DNA of 41,101 nucleotides from an uncultured Clostridia bacterium (GTDB lineage: Bacteria > Bacillota > Clostridia > TANB77 > CAG-508), in contig CALXFC010000004.1 of the NCBI GenBank assembly GCA_944387485.1, positions 1 through 41,101 on the forward strand. The letters are read 5' to 3'. The stretch's first letter is position 1. Every line of letters begins with the position of its first letter. A program made the position numbers and the translations under genes. Shown piece after piece: positions 19,190-26,723 of this stretch. The notes under the pieces are model-generated. The model saw only the letters and a program-made list of their open reading frames with translations, did no database searches and was not told the origin of the DNA.

Positions 19190-19380
19190 AGGATACAAAA
19201 AGTCCCTGCTTATATTGCAGGGACGAAATATCTTTTCCGCGGTGCCACCCAGCTTGAAAATTATAAAAATTTTCCACTTTATTTTAAATGCTCCAATGTG
19301 TTTCACTTTTTAGGTTGACCTTCAAAGGTTTCCAGCCTAAGACCTTTGTTCTCTGCTAAGTTACTTCTAAAAGCTTTGTA
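19190..19380 (-). promoter_or_regulatory. T-box riboswitch leader of aspS
   Basis: The minus strand carries the T-box core GGGTGGCACCGCGG (19250-19237). Upstream are Stem I elements including GAAGTAA and the distal AGAGA / GCTG motifs (about 19310-19367); downstream is an intrinsic terminator. The UGGC of the antiterminator fits a tRNA ending in G73-CCA, as tRNA-Asp and tRNA-Asn do. I see no GAC or GAT triplet on the 3' side of Stem I where the specifier is expected; GAAAC (19304-19300) is the visible candidate, so the sensed tRNA is uncertain. Confidence 0.92.
19197..19224 (-). terminator. T-box regulated terminator
   Basis: On the minus strand, GTCCCTGC and GCAGGGAC form a perfect 8-bp stem with a 7-base loop, followed by TTTTT. 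It is mutually exclusive with the antiterminator formed by the T-box core. Confidence 0.9.
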
Positions 19381-19450
19381 TTGTTCAAACGCATATATTT
19401 ATTTTATGAAAATTTATTTGTAATATACATTAAAATCAAAAAGTTTTTAA

Positions 19451-19527
19451 TGGTGCGCCTGGAGGGACTCGAACCCCCGGTCTCGAACTTCGTAGGCTCG
19501 CATTTTATCCAGCTAAACTACAGACGC
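19451..19527 (-). tRNA. tRNA-Arg(ACG)
   Basis: A 77-base cloverleaf with acceptor pair GCGTCTG / CAGGCGC, anticodon loop CTACGAA (anticodon ACG), T arm GGGGG-TTCGAGT-CCCTC and an encoded CCA. With A34 deaminated to inosine it reads CGU, CGC and CGA but not CGG. Confidence 0.97.
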
Positions 19528-19548
19528 GTATATTACAGATACTTTATT

Positions 19549-19577
19549 ATTATATAGTAAAATAGTAAATTTTTCAA
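19549..19577 (-). promoter_or_regulatory. Promoter of tRNA-Arg(ACG)
   Basis: On the minus strand: TTGAAA (19577-19572), a 17-base spacer, and TATAAT (19554-19549), ending 21 bases before the mature tRNA. Confidence 0.75.
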
Positions 19578-19606
19578 TATTTTTGTTAAATTTTTTCAAA
19601 AAAATC

Positions 19607-19635
19607 TTGCAAACTAGAAAAAAATATGTTATTAT
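19607..19635 (+). promoter_or_regulatory. Promoter of tRNA-Pro
   Basis: TTGCAA (19607-19612), a 17-base spacer, and TATTAT (19630-19635), 30 bases before the tRNA. Confidence 0.65.
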
Positions 19636-19665
19636 ATAAAAGCGATAGATAATTACCAAATAAAT

Positions 19666-19741
19666 CGAGGTGTAGCGCAGTTGGTAGCGCGCGTGGTTTG
19701 GGACCATGAGGTCGCAGGTTCGATCCCTGTCACCTCGACCA
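19666..19741 (+). tRNA. tRNA-Pro(TGG)
   Basis: A 76-base cloverleaf with acceptor CGAGGTG / CACCTCG, D arm GCGC / GCGC, anticodon loop TTTGGGA (anticodon TGG), T arm GCAGG-TTCGATC-CCTGT and an encoded CCA. Confidence 0.97.
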
Positions 19742-19841
19742 AATTTAATTTAATAAGAAATACAATAAGTATTAATCAAGAAGATTGGTTGATACTTTTT
19801 TTAAAATAATAATGATTAAATATCGAAAAGGTGAGGAAAAT

Positions 19842-20525
19842 ATGGATATTTTTAAATTTATTATTAATAATAATGACTACTTAGAGGATTTTATAACAAG
19901 AAGTACATATCATTCAAATGCTATTGAAGGAAGTACACTTACTTATGCTGAAACTTATGCTATTCTTTACAACGACAATAGCTTTAAAATCGAAGGAAAA
20001 GAGCCAAGAGAAATATATGAGGCAATCAATCATAAAAAAGCATTAGAGTTAGTTTTTAAGAATTTACAAAATAATGAGGAATTTGATGAAAGATTTATTA
20101 AAAACTTAAATGAAACTATAAATAAAGATATTAAAGATACGGAAGGTTATAGAACTGTACAAGTATTTATACAAGGTAGTGAACATATTCCACCAGAGCC
20201 TGAAAAAGTGCCAAATTTGATGATGTATTATATATATAATTACAATCATGATGAACAAGATATATTTACTAAAATTGCTAAGTATCATATTGATTTTGAA
20301 AGAATACATCCTTTTGAAGATGGAAATGGAAGAACAGGTAGATTACTTATAAATTATGAATTATTAAAAAATGATTTACCACCAGCTGTTATAGCTAAAG
20401 AAGATAGAGTAAAGTATTTTGAATTGTTACGAAATAATGAAGTCAATGGATTAGCTGAATGGATAAAAGAATTATCTGCTAGAGAAGAAGAAAGAATGAA
20501 GAAGTTTGGGTATAAAAATAATTAA
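19842..20525 (+). CDS. Fic family protein, probable AMPylase with N-terminal autoinhibitory motif
   Basis: About 227 residues. The core motif HPFEDGNGRTGR (near residues 156-167) is complete, including the catalytic His and the phosphate-binding loop, so nucleotide transfer (usually AMP from ATP to a hydroxyl side chain of a target protein) is expected. Near residue 24 is SNAIEG, matching the inhibitory-helix motif [S/T]xxxE[G/N] that normally keeps such enzymes off through its Glu. The target cannot be predicted. The ATG at 19842 follows GGTGAGG by 5 bases. The gene stands alone after tRNA-Pro, with a terminator behind it; no antitoxin gene is adjacent, which fits an inhibitory helix carried within the same chain. 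Confidence 0.92.
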   Translation: MDIFKFIINNNDYLEDFITRSTYHSNAIEGSTLTYAETYAILYNDNSFKIEGKEPREIYEAINHKKALELVFKNLQNNEEFDERFIKNLNETINKDIKDTEGYRTVQVFIQGSEHIPPEPEKVPNLMMYYIYNYNHDEQDIFTKIAKYHIDFERIHPFEDGNGRTGRLLINYELLKNDLPPAVIAKEDRVKYFELLRNNEVNGLAEWIKELSAREEERMKKFGYKNN

Positions 20526-20556
20526 CAAAAGATTTTCTTTTGCTAATTATTTTTTC
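20520..20556 (+). terminator. Terminator after the Fic gene
   Basis: CAAAAG (20526-20531) pairs with CTTTTG (20537-20542). After one mismatch the stem extends with AATTA / TAATT, and a T run follows. Confidence 0.75.
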
Positions 20557-20600
20557 TATTATATGAAAGAAGTTTTTATAATAATTAAGTTAGTTAATTA

Positions 20601-21527
20601 TTAAACAGTTTTATTGGAATAATATTTTCCTTGCCATAAATCCTTTTCTTTTAATAATTTTTCAAAACCATTTAATATCCATTTTTTATGTGTGTTCCAT
20701 TCAGGAGCAACTAGTAAATCTTTTGGTGCATCTCCAGAAATTCTGTGGATTATAATATCAGGTCTTAAGTGTGATATAACATAAGCAAGTGTATTTAGAT
20801 AATATTCTAAAGTTATAGGTTCGTATTGATTATTATAATACATATCTGCTAAAACTGTATTTTTGGTAATATAAGTAGAGTGAATCTTTATTCCTTGAAT
20901 GTCATGAGCGTTTATAAAACTTACAGTATTTTTTATATCATCGAAAGTTTCATTTGGAAGTCCAATCATTATGTGTGCAATTACTTCAATATTATTTTTC
21001 CTTAGAATATTTACGGCAGTAGTAAATTGACAACTAGAATAACATCTATTAATCAACTTTCCTATTTTATCATTTGAAGTTTGCAATCCAAGTTCAACAG
21101 AAACATTATATTTATTAGAATATGAAGCAAGTAAATTTGCTATTTCTTCTGTTATGCAATCAGGTCTTGTTGCAACAGATAATCCAACAATTCTATCATC
21201 AATTAAAGCGGAATCATATTTAGATTTTAAATTCTCAACGGAATCGTATGTATTAGTAAAGTTTTGAAAATATGCGATAAATTTGTTAGCACGTTTTCCT
21301 CTGTAGCTATTTAAGAAATTTCGTACTTGATTAGATATGTCTAAGTTAGAAAATTTTATTAATTCTCCTGAACCTTTTTCGCTACAAAAAATACATCCGT
21401 TAGAGCTTAAAGTTCCATCACGATTAGGACATGAAAAACCTGCATCAATACAAATTTTTAATGTCCTTTCACCAAATTTATTTTTATAATAAGTATTTAA
21501 ATGATTATATCTTTCTTTATCTTCCAT
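20601..21527 (-). CDS. Radical SAM protein, YhcC-like (TIGR01212 type)
   Basis: A 308-residue protein with the cysteine pattern of YhcC-like radical SAM proteins: C33 (GFSCPNRDG), C45 and C48 (GCIFCSEKG), expected to hold the 4Fe-4S cluster that cleaves SAM. Other family landmarks are VGLSVATRPDCI, VELGLQTSNDKIG, AHIMIGLPNET and GIKIHSTYI. The family is widespread; its substrate is, to my knowledge, not settled, so I do not name a reaction. It lies 38 bases downstream of the MYG1-like gene on the same strand, and the two are probably co-transcribed. The Shine-Dalgarno sequence before the ATG is poor. Confidence 0.92.
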   Translation of the reverse strand: MEDKERYNHLNTYYKNKFGERTLKICIDAGFSCPNRDGTLSSNGCIFCSEKGSGELIKFSNLDISNQVRNFLNSYRGKRANKFIAYFQNFTNTYDSVENLKSKYDSALIDDRIVGLSVATRPDCITEEIANLLASYSNKYNVSVELGLQTSNDKIGKLINRCYSSCQFTTAVNILRKNNIEVIAHIMIGLPNETFDDIKNTVSFINAHDIQGIKIHSTYITKNTVLADMYYNNQYEPITLEYYLNTLAYVISHLRPDIIIHRISGDAPKDLLVAPEWNTHKKWILNGFEKLLKEKDLWQGKYYSNKTV

Positions 21528-21565
21528 AATATAATAATTATAGCATATATTATTTAGATATACAA

Positions 21566-22456
21566 TTATTTACATTCGTTATATTTTACAAGCTTAATTG
21601 CACCTTCTAATGTTTTTGTACAACATAACTTACCATGAGAATCTATATATATTAAGTCGTTTATATGTGTTAATTTCCTAGCAGCATTTATATCTTTTGC
21701 TTGAATCAATTCTTCTTTAAACTTACATGAATCACTTATTGTTCTAATATCATAGCATTCTCTTCTTGATTTAAATATTAAGTATTTTACTTTAGAATTA
21801 TTAGAAATTTTTATTGCTTTTCTATATGGCAATTCCCTATCAAATATTAAATAGCAATCATTGCATTTATTTATTTTGTTCAAGATTATATCTATAGCTT
21901 CTACTTCTGCTATTGCATGTTTTAAATAAATTTGCCAAAATTCATCTGCTAATTCTAAAGCATGAATAAAAGCTTCATCTTCAGATATACTTTCATTCCA
22001 TTCAGGATTGCATAATGTTATGAAATCTGGTAATATTTTATTTTCTAAATATTCTGTTTGCATATTATCTTCTGCATCAATATATTGTATTAATTCTGTA
22101 TCTATATATTCAAAAGTTTTATTTATATTTTTTACTTTTAATTTATCTAAATATTTCTTGCCAAATTTTTGCCATAATAAGCCTATTGAAGAAAAATAAA
22201 TTCCATTTTCTCTTTTACCATTTCTATTTCTTTGATGATGATCAAATTCTCCAAAACCTATATCATAAACTATTTTGTTTTCTAAATTTATATTTTCGAC
22301 AGTAGGTATTCTTAATAAAATAATTTTATCAAAAATTTTGCTTAAAAATACTGTTGATATAACATCATCAACATGAAATTTGCCAGAATGAGTTATGCAA
22401 TTAGCCTTGTCAATCTGATTGGTCAAGTGAATGTTTTTATAAATATTTAAAATCAT
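21566..22456 (-). CDS. MYG1 family (UPF0160) metal-dependent hydrolase-like protein
   Basis: A 296-residue protein with MYG1/DHH-like metal-binding motifs: THSGKFHVDDV near residues 22-32, DIGFGEFDHHQ near 67-77, and YFSSIGLLWQKFG. Eukaryotic MYG1 is a 3'-5' exoribonuclease; bacterial members are little studied, so a phosphoesterase or nuclease role is an inference. The ATG is preceded by GGAGGGG. It is the first gene of a likely two-gene unit with the YhcC-like gene. Confidence 0.85.
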   Translation of the reverse strand: MILNIYKNIHLTNQIDKANCITHSGKFHVDDVISTVFLSKIFDKIILLRIPTVENINLENKIVYDIGFGEFDHHQRNRNGKRENGIYFSSIGLLWQKFGKKYLDKLKVKNINKTFEYIDTELIQYIDAEDNMQTEYLENKILPDFITLCNPEWNESISEDEAFIHALELADEFWQIYLKHAIAEVEAIDIILNKINKCNDCYLIFDRELPYRKAIKISNNSKVKYLIFKSRRECYDIRTISDSCKFKEELIQAKDINAARKLTHINDLIYIDSHGKLCCTKTLEGAIKLVKYNECK

Positions 22457-22642
22457 ATTTCCCCTCCATAATAATTATATAACCAGATTAAAAATTCATC
22501 AAGATAAGGAATGTTTTGTAAAATGAAAAAAATATTTATTAGATGTGAAGAATATTATTAAAAATATGACTTTCGATATACATTTGCTTTGTAATATGTA
22601 TAAGTTGGTCAAGATAAAAATATATGAAGTTATATAAAAATA
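22457..22642. other. Gene-free stretch upstream of the MYG1-like gene
   Basis: Very AT-rich. It presumably contains the minus-strand promoter of the MYG1-like gene, but I find no convincing -35/-10 pair, no ORF with a ribosome-binding site and no repeat. Confidence 0.4.
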
Positions 22643-22677
22643 GAACTAGATTTACTTATATAGAAGAAATCTAGTTC
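22643..22677 (-). terminator. Terminator after the FAD/Rieske oxidoreductase gene
   Basis: Perfect 11-bp inverted repeat (GAACTAGATTT at 22643-22653, complement at 22667-22677). On the minus strand it is followed by TATTTTTAT. It lies 93 bases beyond the oxidoreductase stop codon. Confidence 0.65.
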
Positions 22678-22769
22678 AATAAACAAAAAATAAACATATA
22701 AATATATGATTTATTCTAAAAGCATTTTAGCAAAAAAAATGCTAGAAGTCAACAAATTTAGTAAATAAT

Positions 22770-24279
22770 TTATAAATCATAAGTTTCTAAATTTTTAAAA
22801 GCAGGATCATATAAATTTTTACCATCAAAATTAAATCTAGAACCGTGACAAGGGCAATCCCAAGTCTTATCAATATCATTCCATGAAAGTAAGCAACCAA
22901 GATGAGTACAGATAGGTTTAACAGCATAAATTTTACCATTTCCATCTTTGTAAATTCCGACCTTTTCACCATTAACCTCAATGATACTACCAGAATTGTT
23001 TTTTATTTCATTAAAAGTCATTTGAGGTCTTTTTAGCTTATCAAGTAAAAGAGAATTAGTAGATTGAACAATCATATTTTTTAATTCATCATGATTTTTA
23101 ATAGGTTTTAAACGTGTAGCTTTAAATAAATATTCATATTTATTTGAATTGCCACAAATTTTATCTACAATAATGTTAGCTGCAACATTAGATAAAGTCA
23201 TACCCCATTTTTTAAAGCCTGTCCCAACAAAAATATTTGGCATAGCAGATGAAAAATAACCAATGTAAGGTAGTTTATCTAAAGAGATACAGTCTCTTGT
23301 ATTCCATTTAAATAAAATATCTGAATTAGGATAGTATTTTTTTGCTATTTCCTCTAATTTTCCATAAGTGTCTTTGCATGAACTAGGATGCCCTGTTTTA
23401 TGATCCATACCACCTATTAAAAGTATTTCTCTATTATTGTAAATAGCAGTTCTAAAAGAAACGGTAGGTTCTGAAGCGGTGATGTACATTCCTTTAAATA
23501 GACTTTTTTTAGTATCTACAGCAATTAAATAAAATGTTGATTGATACATTTTTGTAAAATAAAATCCAGGAAAATTAATAAAAGGATAATGTGTAGCAAT
23601 AATTACATATTTTGAGTTTATCTTGTAACCATTTGCATATGTTATATAATCACTACCATCCATTTTTATATCAGTAGCAGTAGTATTGGTATATATTTTA
23701 CCATTTCTTTTAATAATACATTTGCATAAACCTGATAAATACTTTAAAGGATGAAAATCTGCTTGGTTTTTAAAACATAGAGCTCCTACAATATCAAAAG
23801 GAAGCCCTGCTTTGGTTACAAGTTCACAATTATATCCTAAACTAGAAACAGCTTTATATTCCTTTTTTATAAAATTAAATTCATCTTTTTTAGTTGTATA
23901 TACGTAAGAGTTTTGATATCTAAAATCACAATTAATATTTTCTTCATCTATTATATTTTTTATATTTTCAATTGCTTCTTCATTTACATCTAAATAATCT
24001 TTAGCAAATTTTTTGGAATAAGAATTAATTAAATAATCATAAAATAAACCATGTTGGCTTGTAATTTTTCCTGTAGTATGTCCGAGTCGCTTTAGAAGCT
24101 ATATCAGACTTTTCTAAAACAGTTACATTATAACCTAATTTAGTTAAATAATAAGCACATGTAAGGCCAAAGATACCTGCACCAATTATACAGACGTCAG
24201 TTGTAAGATTTAAGTCAAGAGAACTGTTAAAATTATTATTGTTAAAAATTTCTTTATCAGAAAGCCATAAAGAATTCAT
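22770..24279 (-). CDS. FAD-dependent oxidoreductase with C-terminal Rieske [2Fe-2S] domain, interrupted by one +1 frameshift
   Basis: The N-terminal part (24279 to about 24085) carries a dinucleotide-binding fold (VCIIGAGIFGLTCAYYL, VTVLEKSDIAS). It then runs into the wrong frame at ACT-CGG-ACA (CGG at 24084-24082). Skipping the C gives TGHTTGKITSQHG, the normal family continuation, and the frame stays open to 22770. The whole product would be about 503 residues: a DAO-type FAD domain, then a Rieske domain with CTHLGC and CPCHGSRF, both ligand pairs intact. By family it is a flavin oxidoreductase with an iron-sulfur electron-transfer module; the substrate is unknown. The ATG at 24279 follows AGAGGTG. 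Everything except one base looks functional, so this is a very recent lesion, a sequencing error or a recoding site. The ABC ATPase at 35922 is broken at the same local sequence. Confidence 0.85.
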
Positions 24280-24397
24280 AAAATTCACCTCTAAAATTAG
24301 TATAACCAGTTTTAAAGAATAAATAATAAAAATTCTGGAAAAATATTAATTATAGTGATATACTATTGAAGAAAAATAAATATAAGGAGGCTAAATT

Positions 24398-25798
24398 ATG
24401 GAAGAATTAAAGAAAAAATTATTTAGAAACCAAACTACAGGATGGGAAGAAGTAAATGAAGAAGAGAAAAAAGAAATTAATGAAGTTTCTAAAAGTTATA
24501 TGGATTTTTTAAATAAAGCAAAAACAGAAAGAGAGTTTATAAAAAGAGCAAAAGAATTAGCAGACTCTAACGGATATAAAGATATCATGACTTTTGAAAC
24601 ATTAAAACCAGGAGACAAGGTTTATTTTATAAACAGAAAGAAAAGTATGTATCTTGCAATAATAGGAGAAAATGGAGTTGAAAATGGACTACATATTATA
24701 GGTTCACATGTAGATTCTCCAAGATTAGATTTAAAACCAAATCCATTATATGAAGATGGAGGATTAGCATATTTTAAAACACATTATTATGGAGGAATAA
24801 AAAAATACCAATGGACAACTATTCCACTTAGTATGCATGGTGTAATTGTAAAAACAAATGGAGAAACTATTGATATAGATATTGGAGAAAATGAAGATGA
24901 TCCTATATTTACAATTACAGATTTATTACCACATTTAGCACAAGAACAAATGGAGAAAAAACTAAAAAACGGAATAGATGGTGAAGATTTAAGTCTTTTA
25001 ATAGGAAGTATACCTTTAAAAGATGGAGATAAAAAAGTTCCAGAAGGTGTTAAATTAAACATATTAAATATATTAAATCAAAAATATGGAATAACAGAAC
25101 AAGATTTAACAAGTGCAGAATTAGAATTAGTTCCAGCATTTAAAGCAAGAACATTGGGATTAGACGGAAGTATGATTGCGGCATATGGTCAAGATGATAA
25201 AGTTTGTAGCTATACTTCACTTCATGCAATGATGGAATTAGAGCATGTAAAAAATACAGCTGTATGTATTTTATCAGACAAAGAGGAAATAGGAAGTATA
25301 GGTAATACTGGTATGGAATCACATATGTTTGATTTCTTCATATCAGAAATATTAAATAAATTAGGAGTAAATAGACCAAATCTATTAGATAAAGTATTTT
25401 GCTTCTCTAAAATGTTATCATCAGATGTTGATGCAGGATTTGACCCACTATATGCTTCAGTATCAGATAAAACAAATGCAGGATATATTGGAAGAGGAAT
25501 TAGCTTAAACAAATATACAGGTTCTAGAGGAAAATCAGGAGCTTCTGATGCAAATGCTGAATATGTTGCTTGGGTAAGAAATGTATTAGAAAAACATAAT
25601 ATAAGATACCAAGTTGCAGAGCTTGGAAAAGTAGATATAGGAGGAGGTGGAACAATAGCTTACATCATTGCTAATAAAGGTGCAGATGTAATAGACTGTG
25701 GTGTTCCAGTCCTTTCAATGCATGCTCCATATGAAGTAACAAGTAAATTTGATGTTTATTCAGCATATAAAACATATAAAGCTTTTTGGCAAGAATAA
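24398..25798 (+). CDS. M18 family zinc aminopeptidase
   Basis: A 466-residue M18 aminopeptidase. Zinc-site and catalytic landmarks are GSHVDSPRLD (near 104), a GGIKKYQW segment, DKEEIGSIGNTGM (near 290), DVDAGFDP (near 345) and a C-terminal HAPYEVTSKFDVYSAYKTYKAF holding the last ligand His. It should release N-terminal residues from peptides in the cytoplasm; length and motifs fit the bacterial M18 aminopeptidase I group. GGAGG lies 7 bases before the ATG. It is divergent from the oxidoreductase gene and appears to be a single-gene unit. Confidence 0.94.
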   Translation: MEELKKKLFRNQTTGWEEVNEEEKKEINEVSKSYMDFLNKAKTEREFIKRAKELADSNGYKDIMTFETLKPGDKVYFINRKKSMYLAIIGENGVENGLHIIGSHVDSPRLDLKPNPLYEDGGLAYFKTHYYGGIKKYQWTTIPLSMHGVIVKTNGETIDIDIGENEDDPIFTITDLLPHLAQEQMEKKLKNGIDGEDLSLLIGSIPLKDGDKKVPEGVKLNILNILNQKYGITEQDLTSAELELVPAFKARTLGLDGSMIAAYGQDDKVCSYTSLHAMMELEHVKNTAVCILSDKEEIGSIGNTGMESHMFDFFISEILNKLGVNRPNLLDKVFCFSKMLSSDVDAGFDPLYASVSDKTNAGYIGRGISLNKYTGSRGKSGASDANAEYVAWVRNVLEKHNIRYQVAELGKVDIGGGGTIAYIIANKGADVIDCGVPVLSMHAPYEVTSKFDVYSAYKTYKAFWQE

Positions 25799-25816
25799 AT
25801 TAAATAATATTAAAAT

Positions 25817-25840
25817 ACCGCATGGGATTTCCCATGCGGT
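25817..25840. terminator. Terminator hairpin between the aminopeptidase and XRE genes
   Basis: Perfect 10-bp stem ACCGCATGGG / CCCATGCGGT with an ATTT loop between convergent genes. The T-rich side lies on the minus strand (ATTTTAATATT), so it serves the XRE gene best. Confidence 0.75.
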
Positions 25841-25879
25841 AAGAAAATGAAAGAAAATTTATTAAAAATACTTTAAAAA

Positions 25880-26221
25880 CTATTTTAAATTTTTTACTAA
25901 ATCAATAACTGAAGAAATAAAATCTTTTTCTTCATCTGTTAATTCAGTAATTTTTTCATATAAATCCATATCTTTTTTTACATCTGGATGAGTCATAAAT
26001 TTTCCATACAAAGTATCTGGTGGAACTCCTAGAATGTTCATATATTGTATCAAGTTCTGAGTTTTAACACCATTATTTCCGTTTTCAATTCTAGAAATAT
26101 ATTTTAAAGAAATACCTAATTGCTCAGCTAATTCTTCTTGAGTAATTTTAGCTTTTTTACGGTAACTTTTTAAGACTTTACCAAAATGTTTATCTATATC
26201 AGATTTTGTAATTGAATCCAT
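25880..26221 (-). CDS. XRE family transcriptional regulator
   Basis: About 113 residues with a Cro/C1-type helix-turn-helix near residues 10-65 (TQEELAEQLGISLKYISRIENG). A C-terminal helical segment (DLYEKITELTDEEKDFISSVIDLVKNL) is likely to mediate dimerisation. The ATG at 26221 is chosen because GGAGG sits 8 bases upstream; a TTG further up overlaps that site. It is divergent from the 47-residue ORF, whose promoter contains a 14-bp palindrome, a plausible operator for this protein. Confidence 0.88.
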   Translation of the reverse strand: MDSITKSDIDKHFGKVLKSYRKKAKITQEELAEQLGISLKYISRIENGNNGVKTQNLIQYMNILGVPPDTLYGKFMTHPDVKKDMDLYEKITELTDEEKDFISSVIDLVKNLK

Positions 26222-26343
26222 ATTCAAGGCCTCCAAACATCAGAAATATTAACAAAAGTATAACAAGTACAATAAAAATATTGAACACATTTTTTATTGG
26301 ATAAAATCATATGGAAAAATTTTCTAAAAACCAACAGAAACAC

Positions 26344-26372
26344 TTGAAATTATGTATCATATATGATAGTAT
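26344..26372 (+). promoter_or_regulatory. Promoter with 14-bp palindromic operator
   Basis: TTGAAA (26344-26349), a 17-base spacer, and TAGTAT (26367-26372). The spacer contains the perfect palindrome TATCATATATGATA (26355-26368), which overlaps the start of the -10 box. A dimeric repressor bound here would block the promoter; the divergent XRE gene is the obvious candidate. Confidence 0.6.
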
Positions 26373-26460
26373 TCTTTTAAACAAGGTACACTATTAGTTA
26401 TACCCAAAAACAAAAGAATTATGAGTTGATATAAAAAATAAAAAAGAAGGTATGTAAAAA

Positions 26461-26604
26461 ATGGTAAGAGATGAAGATTATATTAACTTTTTAAAACTAA
26501 TAGTTTCGTGCATTAGTCATGGTGATTATTTTTCAGCAAAAGAATTATCTAATTTAGAGTTAGAAAAAATGGAACAAAAAACAAAGAATGAGAATAAAAA
26601 ATAA
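26461..26604 (+). CDS. Small ORF, 47 residues, unknown function
   Basis: Encodes a 47-residue protein beginning MVRDEDYINFLKLIVSCISH and ending in a charged tail (KMEQKTKNENKK). Its reality is supported by a promoter at 26344-26372, an AGAAGG-type ribosome-binding site and a strong terminator 3 bases after the stop. No membrane segment or known domain is recognised. Its location opposite an XRE regulator suggests it is under that repressor and could be its target or modulator, but this is inference. Confidence 0.6.
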   Translation: MVRDEDYINFLKLIVSCISHGDYFSAKELSNLELEKMEQKTKNENKK

Positions 26605-26606
26605 AG

Positions 26607-26635
26607 TAGCTTGAAAATAATTTCAAGCTATTTTT
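26607..26635 (+). terminator. Terminator after the small ORF
   Basis: Perfect 10-bp stem TAGCTTGAAA / TTTCAAGCTA with an ATAA loop, followed by TTTTT. Confidence 0.9.
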
Positions 26636-26670
26636 AAAACAGAAAATTATTGAAAAACAATAAAAAAATA

Positions 26671-26699
26671 TTGACAAATAATAAAAAATAAGTTATACT
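26671..26699 (+). promoter_or_regulatory. Promoter of the DUF4173-to-GNAT operon
   Basis: TTGACA (26671-26676), a 17-base spacer, and TATACT (26694-26699), 24 bases before the first start codon. Confidence 0.8.
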
Positions 26700-26723
26700 T
26701 GTGGCAATTAAGGAGGAAGGAAT

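Noticed and set aside
22770..23663. Separate short gene starting at ATG 23663 within the oxidoreductase
   Set aside because: The frame is open far upstream of that ATG, to about 24085, with family-like sequence, so the ATG is internal.
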